In this document: positions 6,179 through 12,120 of the stretch, one piece after another | Layout of the letters: each line of letters starts with the position of its first letter | How positions within the stretch are numbered: the first letter of the stretch is position 1 | Source: DAOTXK01 sp034435395 | GTDB lineage: Bacteria > Chloroflexota > Anaerolineae > Aggregatilineales > Ch27 | Length of the DNA: 13,290 nt | Direction of reading: 5' to 3' | NCBI GenBank assembly: GCA_034435395.1 | Contig: DAOTXK010000034.1 | Location: forward strand, 1-13,290 | Position numbers and translations under genes: made by a program | The notes under the pieces: model-generated | Database searches by the model: none | Told to the model about the DNA's origin: nothing | The model's input: the letters and a program-made list of their open reading frames with translations, nothing else

Positions 6179-6868
6179 CTATGGCAGTTCGTAGCTGCCG
6201 CCCGGATCGATGACCACCACCTTGGTATCGGTCTGATTGTGGACGCGCTGCGCCCAGTCGGCCACGTCCACCTGGATGACCGGGAAGGTGTTGTAGTGGA
6301 TGGGCAGCACCGCCCTGGGCCGGATGAACTCCACCGCCTGCACCGCTTCGTCCGGCCCCATGGTATAACAGCCGCCGATGGGCAGCACCGCCAGGTCGAT
6401 GCCCTTGTCCCCGATCAACTTCATATCGGAGAACAGGGCGGTATCCCCGGCCAGGTACAGCCGCTGGCCGCCCCGGGTGGTGATCAGGATGCCATTCGGC
6501 TCGCCGCCATAGGAGCCGTCCGGCATGCTGGAGCTGTGGACGGCGGGGGTCAGCGCCACGATGCCAAAGTCAAAATCGAGGCCGCCGCCTGGATTCATGC
6601 CCTGGGTGTCGGCGACTCCCTGGTTGGCCATCCAGATGGACACCTCGTTGTTGGCGATCACCTTGGCCCCCGTCCGTTTGGCGATGGAGACCGAGTCGCC
6701 CACGTGATCGTTGTGCCCGTGAGTCAGCAGGATGAAGTCAGCCTCGATGGTGGCCGCATCGGCGGCGGCCAGCGGATTGCCGGTCAGGAAGGGGTCCACC
6801 AACACTTTAGTGCCGTCGATATTCAGGGCCAGCGCCGCATGGCCGAGCCAGGTCACTTTGACGGTCAT
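6179..6868 (-). CDS. UPF0173-type metal-dependent hydrolase (metallo-beta-lactamase fold)
   Basis: This 229-aa cytoplasmic protein of the metallo-beta-lactamase superfamily matches the UPF0173 (YtkL-like) group in length and order of motifs. These are TWLGHAAL (6-13), VDPFLTGNP (24-32), THGHNDHVGD (49-58, the HxHxDH metal motif with H50, H52, D54, H55), H111 before SSSMPDG, AGDTALF (140-146, metal-bridging D142) and PIHYNTFP (189-196, H191). All expected metal ligands are present, so it should be an active di-metal hydrolase; the physiological substrate of this group is unknown to me. The frame extends 11 codons further upstream, but the start at 6868 is chosen because AGGAG lies 7 nt before it and the family begins right at the first strand. 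It is transcribed separately from peptide deformylase upstream. Confidence 0.92.
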   Translation of the reverse strand: MTVKVTWLGHAALALNIDGTKVLVDPFLTGNPLAAADAATIEADFILLTHGHNDHVGDSVSIAKRTGAKVIANNEVSIWMANQGVADTQGMNPGGGLDFDFGIVALTPAVHSSSMPDGSYGGEPNGILITTRGGQRLYLAGDTALFSDMKLIGDKGIDLAVLPIGGCYTMGPDEAVQAVEFIRPRAVLPIHYNTFPVIQVDVADWAQRVHNQTDTKVVVIDPGGSYELP

Positions 6869-6912
6869 GGGATTCTCCTCTATGCTCGTCAACAAAATCA
6901 TTTAACACGATT

Positions 6913-6939
6913 AATATACGGATTTGCCCAAACGCGCAA
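6913..6939 (-). promoter_or_regulatory. Putative promoter of the UPF0173 hydrolase gene
   Basis: On the minus strand TATATT (6913-6918) is preceded by TTGCGC (6934-6939) with a 15-bp spacer, or by CTTGCG with 16 bp. An alternative register, TTGCGC-17-TATTAA, also exists. The AT-rich patch stands out in this GC-rich DNA and sits 45 bp before the chosen start. Confidence 0.5.
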
Positions 6940-7008
6940 GCGAGCGTGAAGGGACAGCGCCTCGCCGGCGCGGGTCGTGGGATGGCTGCCGTGCGCCTGG
7001 CAGGCCGG

Positions 7009-7566
7009 TCACTTGCCTTCCAGCTCAGGGGCGGGCACCGGTTCCCGCTCCGCCGCCGCTTCCTCCTCGCGCCACAATTCGGTGGCATGGTCGATGAACA
7101 GGACGCCGTTCAGGTGGTCAATTTCGTGCTGGAAGACGCGCGCCAGCCAGTCCCTGGCCTTGATCCGAATCCGGCGGCCATGCCGGTCCTGCCCTTTGAC
7201 CGTCACCTCCACCGAACGGGGCACCGTGCCGAAGTAGCCGGGGATGGACAGACAGGCCTCCGTGCCGTCTACCACCTCCTTGGCGGCGCGGACGATCTGC
7301 GGGTTCACCAGTTCGTAGAGCACGCCCGCCTGGTCGCCATATTCTTCCCGGCTCCGTTCATCGTCGGGCAGACGGACGACGATCACGCGCTGGCCGACGT
7401 TAACCTGCGGGGCGGCCAGGCCGACGCCGGGCGCGGCCAGCATGGTTTCCACCATGTCGTCGATCAACTGGCCCAGCTTCTCATCAAACGTGGTGACCTT
7501 CACCGCCCGCCGCCGCAGAACTGCCGAGTTTCCGTCCCCTAAAATCACGATCTCGCGCCGCGCCAT
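7009..7566 (-). CDS. def: Peptide deformylase
   Basis: This 185-aa cytoplasmic metalloenzyme removes the formyl group from the initiator methionine of new proteins. All three family motifs are present: GVGLAAPQ (47-54, motif I), EACLS (103-107, motif II with metal ligand C105) and QHEIDH (146-151, motif III with H147, E148, H151). Motif II usually reads EGCLS; the Gly-to-Ala change is tolerated in some members and the ligands are intact. The acidic tail (ELWREEEAAAERE) is unconserved. The start is ambiguous. ATG at 7566 lies 9 nt after AGGAG, and an in-frame GTG directly before it (7569) lies 6 nt after; either gives the same enzyme. It is usually next to fmt, but here it stands alone. It is divergent from the MutS-like operon and has a long leader of about 190 nt from the promoter at 7761-7788. 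Confidence 0.96.
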   Translation of the reverse strand: MARREIVILGDGNSAVLRRRAVKVTTFDEKLGQLIDDMVETMLAAPGVGLAAPQVNVGQRVIVVRLPDDERSREEYGDQAGVLYELVNPQIVRAAKEVVDGTEACLSIPGYFGTVPRSVEVTVKGQDRHGRRIRIKARDWLARVFQHEIDHLNGVLFIDHATELWREEEAAAEREPVPAPELEGK

Positions 7567-7760
7567 CACACCACACTCCTCACCCGCTCAGGGGCCAATG
7601 CCCGCATATTCCCCTCAACAAACTGCCGGCGCTGCCGTTTCCGATCACATCACCACCGGCCCTATATCCATAGATGCGGGACACCGCCGCCGGTCTCACC
7701 CCCGGCGCGCGCCCGGCCCGGCAACCCGGAAATACGCTCATGCGCATCTGTTTTTCCCTA

Positions 7761-7788
7761 ATTATAGCGTTTGTGGCGGTGCCGTCCA
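7761..7788 (-). promoter_or_regulatory. Putative promoter of def
   Basis: The minus strand has TATAAT at 7761-7766, a 16-bp spacer and TGGACG at 7783-7788 (four matches to the -35 consensus). Transcription would start near 7754, leaving a leader of about 190 nt before def. The -35 lies inside the first of two tandem dyads (7783-7810), so occupancy there should block this promoter. I see no gene and no recognised riboswitch in the leader (7567-7754). Confidence 0.6.
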
Positions 7789-7810
7789 CCAGGACGTGTC
7801 CCCCAGGACG
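7783..7810. promoter_or_regulatory. Tandem 14-bp dyads, possible operator
   Basis: Two adjacent 14-bp units, CGTCCACCAGGACG (7783-7796) and TGTCCCCCAGGACG (7797-7810), match at 12 of 14 positions. Each is itself an inverted repeat (GTCC...GGAC). Two head-to-tail dyads spanning the def -35 look like a binding site for a dimeric regulator. They also lie about 50 bp upstream of the divergent MutS-operon -35. The regulator is not in the window. Confidence 0.45.
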
Positions 7811-7858
7811 GGGGAATCGAGGCCGGATAAATGGCGCGTGAGAGCGGGGCCGGTACCA

Positions 7859-7887
7859 TTGAAAGGGCCGCGCCGGTCACTTATACT
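7859..7887 (+). promoter_or_regulatory. Sigma70-type promoter of the MutS-like operon
   Basis: TTGAAA (7859-7864), a 17-bp spacer and TATACT (7882-7887) form a good promoter, predicting a start near 7894. This lies downstream of an earlier in-frame ATG (7831) and just before the ATG at 7912, so it decides the gene start. Confidence 0.75.
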
Positions 7888-7911
7888 GGAGCGCGTGAGA
7901 AGGGATGGGCC

Positions 7912-9615
7912 ATGTCGGAAGCCAATGCTCCCCGACGGATCAGCCTGCTCTGGCCAGCGGGGACCTCGCCAGCGGCCAAAACCGGTTTGAGCGAGCGCAG
8001 CGTCCGCGACCTGGACTGTGCCACCATCGTCAGGGCCTTCAGCAACGAGCGCGCCCACCACGAGGCGATCACCCACCTGCTGGCTGCGTTATGCGCCGAC
8101 CCGGCGGTCATCCGCTACCGCCAGGAGGTTCTGGAAGACCTGTTGCGCTATCCGGCGCTTCAGGCGTGTTTCCGGGAGCTGCTGCCCCGGATCGACGCGC
8201 TCGGTTACCTGCCCGATCTGGGCGGCGAGCGCCCCAGCCTGTATGAGGTCGCCTGGCGGGCGGGCGAACTGGAAAATCTGGTCCAGTGCGTGTACGCTCT
8301 CGGCGAGACCTTCCGGAGCGTGAGCGGGGGCCTGTTGTCGGCAGGGCTGCGGGCCTGGCGCGACACGGTCGCCCGTCTGGCGCGCGACGACACGTTCCAG
8401 GCGCTGGCCCGTGAACTGCCGGACCTGCTGGCCCGGCTGCGGGCCGTCCGCAGCATCACGGTCGGCGTCAACCTGGATCAACAGTTACGCCCGGTGGAAG
8501 CGACGCTCGTCGCCGTGAATAAGGAGAAGTTCCGCTCGGCCTCGCTGCTGGACCGGCTTTTCGGCGGGACTGCCGGAGAGCTGACCGGCCTCGGCCCGTT
8601 GCACGGCGTCCCGGCCTACGTCCAGGAGCTGGGCGAGGTCAAGCCGCAGATGGTCCCCCTGTTCCGCGATCTGTCCGACGTGCTGGAGAAGATCAGCCGT
8701 CCAGTGGCCAGGGAGCTCCGCCGCTACGCCAGCGTGAACGGGGACTTCCTGGTCGGCCTGCGCGGGGAATTACGTTTTTACCTGGGCGCGGTGGAGATGA
8801 TCCAACGCCTCACCGCGCATGGACTGCCGATGTGCCGGCCGGAGATACTGCCGCCGGAGGCGCGGGCCTGTGAAATCGCCGACTGCTACAATGTCAATCT
8901 GGCCCTGCGCCTGATCGGCGAGGGCCAGCACAACGACCTGGGCGACGTGATCGTCCGGAACGATGTGGCCATCGGCTCCCAGGGACGTATCATCATCCTC
9001 ACCGGGCCGAACCAGGGCGGCAAAACCACCTACATGCAGGGCATCGGCCTGGCGCAGGTGCTGGCCCAGGCGGGGTTATATGTGCCGGGGAGCCGGGCGC
9101 GCATCAGCCCGGTCGACGCCATCTACACCCATTATCCGGTGGAGGAGCGGCTGGACCAGGGGACCGGGCGGTTCGGCGACGAGGCGCGGCGGCTCAGCGA
9201 CATCTTCGGCCAGGCCACGCGCCACAGCCTGCTGCTGCTCAACGAATCGCTCTCCAGCACCAGCGCGGGCGAGAGCCTGTACCTGGCCCAGGATGTGGTG
9301 CGCATCCTGCGGATGATGGGGGCGCGGGCCATCTTCGTCACGCACCTGCACGAACTGGCCGCGGCCGTCGATGACCTGAACGCCCACACGCCGGGTGACA
9401 GCCGGATCGTCAGCCTGGTATCATCGGTGATCAGCGCCGGCGACTCCCCCGACGGGGGCGGGACGGTCCGCCGATCGTTTAAGGTCGTCCCCAGCCCACC
9501 GATAGGCCGCAGCTACGCCCACGAACTGGCGACCCGCTACGGGGTGAGCTTCCAGCAGCTCACGGCCTTGCTGAAGAAACGCGGCGTCCTCGAACACGAC
9601 CCGGACGACGAGTGA
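7912..9615 (+). CDS. MutS-family DNA-binding ATPase lacking the mismatch-recognition domain
   Basis: This 567-aa cytoplasmic protein ends in a MutS-type ABC ATPase: Walker A GPNQGGKTT (365-373), GRFGDEARR (419-427), Walker B-like LLLLNES (440-446), STSAGE (449-454) and FVTHLHEL (475-482). Before it lies a helical region (about 30-350) like the MutS connector/lever domains. The N-terminal mismatch-binding domain with its Phe-x-Glu motif is absent, so it is not a classical mismatch-repair MutS (about 850 aa). It belongs with the short MutS-related proteins of unclear function, probably dimeric and acting on DNA structures. The Walker B Asp is Asn (N444) while the catalytic Glu (E445) remains; I recall this NE form from related short MutS-like proteins but cannot verify it here. 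The start is set by the promoter at 7859-7887 and GAAGGG upstream. It is the first gene of a three-gene operon. Confidence 0.88.
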   Translation: MSEANAPRRISLLWPAGTSPAAKTGLSERSVRDLDCATIVRAFSNERAHHEAITHLLAALCADPAVIRYRQEVLEDLLRYPALQACFRELLPRIDALGYLPDLGGERPSLYEVAWRAGELENLVQCVYALGETFRSVSGGLLSAGLRAWRDTVARLARDDTFQALARELPDLLARLRAVRSITVGVNLDQQLRPVEATLVAVNKEKFRSASLLDRLFGGTAGELTGLGPLHGVPAYVQELGEVKPQMVPLFRDLSDVLEKISRPVARELRRYASVNGDFLVGLRGELRFYLGAVEMIQRLTAHGLPMCRPEILPPEARACEIADCYNVNLALRLIGEGQHNDLGDVIVRNDVAIGSQGRIIILTGPNQGGKTTYMQGIGLAQVLAQAGLYVPGSRARISPVDAIYTHYPVEERLDQGTGRFGDEARRLSDIFGQATRHSLLLLNESLSSTSAGESLYLAQDVVRILRMMGARAIFVTHLHELAAAVDDLNAHTPGDSRIVSLVSSVISAGDSPDGGGTVRRSFKVVPSPPIGRSYAHELATRYGVSFQQLTALLKKRGVLEHDPDDE

Positions 9616-9629
9616 GAAAGGTTAGGGAT

Positions 9630-10157
9630 ATGTCACTGACAGGAAAAAAAGTGGCCATTCTGGCCGAGGACCTCTACAACGAGTTTGAGTTGTGGGTGCC
9701 CTACTACCGGATGTTGGAGGGCGGGGCGCAGGTCACGCTGGTGGGGCCGCAGGCGGATACCGTCTACCAGAGCAAACACAACCTGCCCGCCCGCACGGAC
9801 GCCGCCGCCCGCGACCTGAACGGAGCCGACTTCGACGCCGTGATCATCCCCGGCGGGTACGCGCCGGACCGCATGCGCCGCGATCCAGGTATGGTGGCTC
9901 TGGTGCGGGAGGCGTTTGCCGCCGGTCGCCTGGTGGCTTTCATCTGCCATGCGGGCTGGCTGTCCATCTCGGCGGGGATCGTCAGGGGCCGACGGATAAC
10001 CGGCTTTTTTTCGATCAAGGACGATCTGGTTAACGCGGGCGGCATCTATGTGGACGAGCCGGTGGTGTGCGATGGCAACCTGATCACGTCCCGCACCCCG
10101 GCGGACCTGCCGCACTTCTGCCGGGCCATCGTCACCGCGCTGGAAGCCGCCGGTTAG
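9630..10157 (+). CDS. DJ-1/PfpI superfamily protein (class I glutamine amidotransferase-like)
   Basis: This 175-aa cytoplasmic protein is of the DJ-1/PfpI family, whose members include glyoxalase/deglycase-type enzymes, stress chaperones and proteases. The fold is visible as KKVAILAEDLYNEFEL (6-21, with the acidic residue that pairs with the nucleophile), VIIPGGYAPD (71-80) and the nucleophile elbow AFICHAGWLS (103-112), with C106 followed by H107 as in PfpI. ITSRTPADLPHF (152-163) matches the C-terminal family segment. An in-frame GTG at 9612 overlaps the previous stop, but ATG 9630 with AAAGG upstream starts directly at the first strand. The gap to the MutS-like gene is 14 bp, so the two are co-transcribed. 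Substrate is unknown; a role in repairing carbonyl damage to nucleotides or protein is only a family-level possibility. Confidence 0.92.
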   Translation: MSLTGKKVAILAEDLYNEFELWVPYYRMLEGGAQVTLVGPQADTVYQSKHNLPARTDAAARDLNGADFDAVIIPGGYAPDRMRRDPGMVALVREAFAAGRLVAFICHAGWLSISAGIVRGRRITGFFSIKDDLVNAGGIYVDEPVVCDGNLITSRTPADLPHFCRAIVTALEAAG

Positions 10158-10171
10158 AAAGAGGGCGATCC

Positions 10172-10906
10172 ATGTTACCTTTACAGGATATCAACCCCAC
10201 GCGGCGGTTCCCCATCGCCACCCTAACCCTGATCGGCGTCAACGTCCTGGTGTACCTGGTTTACCAGGCCCCGCTGTCCGACCAGGCGGCCTACCGCCTG
10301 GCGCTGGATTGGGCGGTGGTGCCGGCCCAGGTTACGCGCAGCTTCAACACGGAAGCCATGATCGACCTCTTCCGGGCCATGTTCATGCATGGCAGCCTGG
10401 CCCACCTGCTGGGCAACATGCTCTACCTGTGGATCTTCGGCGACAACCTGGAAGACCGGATGGGCATCCCGCTGTACCTGGGCTTTTATTTCCTCAGCGG
10501 CCTGGCGGCGACCTTCGCCCAGATCATGGTGGAACCCACCTCGCCGCTCCCCCTGTTGGGGGCCAGCGGGGCCATCGCCGGGGTATTGGGCGGCTATCTG
10601 TTGATGTTCCCCGGCGTGAAGGTGCGCGGGCTGATCTTCTTCGGTTATTTCGCCCGAATCGCGGAAATATCGGCGTTGTGGGTGCTGGGCATGTGGTTTG
10701 TGATCCAGCTCCTCAATGGGGTGCTGTCCGCTGGTATGATGGTGGGCGGCGGCGTGGCGTGGTTCGCGCATATCGGCGGCTTCCTGGCCGGGCTGGTGAT
10801 GATGTGGGTCTTCCTGCGCCTGCGGCCACAGCCCCCGCCGGTCCAGCGCCAGCAGATACTCTACCACCGTTACGATCCGCGCCAGGGGCAGGGATACTGG
10901 TGGTAA
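10172..10906 (+). CDS. Rhomboid-family intramembrane serine protease
   Basis: This 244-aa multi-pass membrane protein cleaves transmembrane segments of other proteins within the bilayer. The rhomboid signatures are complete: HLLGN (78-82, with the oxyanion Asn N82), GASGAIAG (130-137, nucleophile S132) and AHIGGFLAG (199-207, catalytic H200). About six hydrophobic segments lie between residues 14 and 216. The tail (218-244) is short, Pro/Gln-rich and ends in GYWW. The start at 10172 has GAGGG 7 nt upstream; a longer in-frame extension would overlap the DJ-1 gene and is unlikely. The gap to the DJ-1 gene is 14 bp and a strong terminator follows, so this is the last gene of the operon. Its substrate is unknown. 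Confidence 0.95.
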   Translation: MLPLQDINPTRRFPIATLTLIGVNVLVYLVYQAPLSDQAAYRLALDWAVVPAQVTRSFNTEAMIDLFRAMFMHGSLAHLLGNMLYLWIFGDNLEDRMGIPLYLGFYFLSGLAATFAQIMVEPTSPLPLLGASGAIAGVLGGYLLMFPGVKVRGLIFFGYFARIAEISALWVLGMWFVIQLLNGVLSAGMMVGGGVAWFAHIGGFLAGLVMMWVFLRLRPQPPPVQRQQILYHRYDPRQGQGYWW

Positions 10907-10972
10907 ACCGCGCCGGACGCTGAGGGTGGCGGTTGCGTCACCCATCTTTTCAGATCGGCCACCCTGCCGGTC

Positions 10973-11000
10973 AAAGGCGAGCGCTCCCGCTCGCCTTTTT
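10973..11000 (+). terminator. Rho-independent terminator of the MutS-like/DJ-1/rhomboid operon
   Basis: A perfect 8-bp stem GGCGAGCG/CGCTCGCC (10976-10995) with a CTCC loop is followed by five T (10996-11000) and preceded by AAA. It ends the transcript 67-94 bp after the rhomboid stop. Confidence 0.93.
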
Positions 11001-11169
11001 GATCCATTTTTTCCTGACCGCAAACCACACAGTCCTCACACCGACCCTTCACAGGTTCCACACAACCCTGCCCTATAGTGGCGGGCAGAACAGCAGGGAA
11101 ACGCGCGGTCCATCCCGCGTGCTGAGAAGCCTGTTAGGAACGATAGTCGAGTAAAGGAAAGGGGATACC

Positions 11170-11916
11170 ATGAACAAAAAATCCGTGGTGATGATCAGTC
11201 TGGCAGGGGTAGCGCTGCTGGGCACCCTGGCGCTCACCGCTGGGACGAGTTACGCGCAGGGTCCGCAGCAGGGGCCGCGTGGCGCGGGCGGTTACGGTCA
11301 GGGGTTCGGCGCGGCGGGGGACGTTCAGCCGCCCACTAACGCCGGAGAGGGCTATGGCCTCCAGCTACAGCAGCAGGACCGGCTTCACGACTACGGCGAC
11401 CCGTGGGTGGACGCCATCCGGCAGCGTTTCGGCGGCGGCGGGCGCATGAACCAGGGGGCGAATCCGGGCGGGGCGGGCCGGGGTCTCTATGCCGCCCAGG
11501 TAGGTTCGGTCGATGGCGCGCTGCCGGCGGCAGTGATTGACGCGCTGGTGGCTGGCATCAACGACGAATACCACGCCTATGCCACTTACCAGGCCGTCAT
11601 CGACCAGTTCGGCCCGGTTGCGCCGTTCGTCCGCATCCAGCAGGCCGAGGCAGCCCATATCGCCGCGCTGGCGCGCGCCTTTGCCCGCTACGGCCTGGCA
11701 GTCCCGGCGGCACCGCCGCTGGCGGCAACGCCCGGCTTCGCCAGTATTGAGGACGCCTGCGCGGCGGGCGTGGCCGCCGAGACCGCCAACCTCGCGCTGT
11801 ACGACGCCTGGCTGGAGACGGTGAGCGACTATCCGGACCTGGTCCGCGTCTTCACGGCGCTGCGGGATGCCTCGGAGTTTAACCACCTGCCCGCCTTTCA
11901 GACCTGCGCCGGGTGA
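11170..11916 (+). CDS. Secreted ferritin-like di-iron protein, DUF2202-type
   Basis: This 248-aa protein has a Sec signal peptide (1-29; KK, hydrophobic core, SYAQ). A Gly/Gln-rich linker (31-105) leads to a helical domain (about 118-245) resembling DUF2202 ferritin-like proteins. The four-helix di-iron pattern is complete: E133 (INDEYHAYATY), E160-x-x-H163, E204 and E236-x-x-H239. This supports iron or other metal binding outside the cytoplasmic membrane. Function could be metal binding or oxidation; none is proven for the family as far as I know. Two cysteines (C197, C246) could form a disulfide, consistent with export. The start has AAAGGAAAGGGG just upstream. A terminator precedes (11000) and another follows (11940-11973), so it is a single-gene unit. 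The upstream 11001-11169 holds only a weak TATAGT (11074-11079) and TCACA-type motifs. Confidence 0.88.
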   Translation: MNKKSVVMISLAGVALLGTLALTAGTSYAQGPQQGPRGAGGYGQGFGAAGDVQPPTNAGEGYGLQLQQQDRLHDYGDPWVDAIRQRFGGGGRMNQGANPGGAGRGLYAAQVGSVDGALPAAVIDALVAGINDEYHAYATYQAVIDQFGPVAPFVRIQQAEAAHIAALARAFARYGLAVPAAPPLAATPGFASIEDACAAGVAAETANLALYDAWLETVSDYPDLVRVFTALRDASEFNHLPAFQTCAG

Positions 11917-11939
11917 ACGCTCCGCCTCACCGCGATGAC

Positions 11940-11973
11940 GGGGGGCGCGCCTGGCCGCGTCCCCCTTTTGTTT
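11940..11973 (+). terminator. Rho-independent terminator of the ferritin-like gene
   Basis: A 10-bp stem GGGGGGCGCG/CGCGTCCCCC (11940-11965, one G-U) with a 6-nt loop is followed by TTTTGTTT (11966-11973). It lies 24 bp after the stop at 11916. Confidence 0.88.
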
Positions 11974-12053
11974 CTCTTCTGATAGGCCCCGCGCCCCGCC
12001 GGAACCATTTGTCTTGCGTTAGGACATCATAAGCGCTTCATAACCGGACTCAT

Positions 12054-12082
12054 TTGTGGCGGCTGGACTCCCGTGTTAACAT
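12054..12082 (+). promoter_or_regulatory. Weak candidate promoter of the SH3b protein gene
   Basis: TTGTGG (12054-12059), a 17-bp spacer and TAACAT (12077-12082) give 3/6 and 4/6 consensus matches. They lie in the only AT-richer patch between the terminator and the GTG start at 12121. The palindrome AAGCGCTT (12031-12038) lies just upstream and could be a regulatory site. Confidence 0.35.
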
Positions 12083-12120
12083 ACTTCAGGGGTAAGGATT
12101 GCTGCCAGGCGGGAGCCGTC

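Noticed and set aside
10223..11023. 266-codon minus-strand open frame opposite the rhomboid gene
   Set aside because: It overlaps a clear rhomboid protease and reads through its terminator region; shadow frame.
11024..11064. Repeated TCACA/CCACA motifs upstream of the ferritin-like gene as a response-regulator box
   Set aside because: Spacing between copies is irregular, so no direct-repeat operator can be defended.
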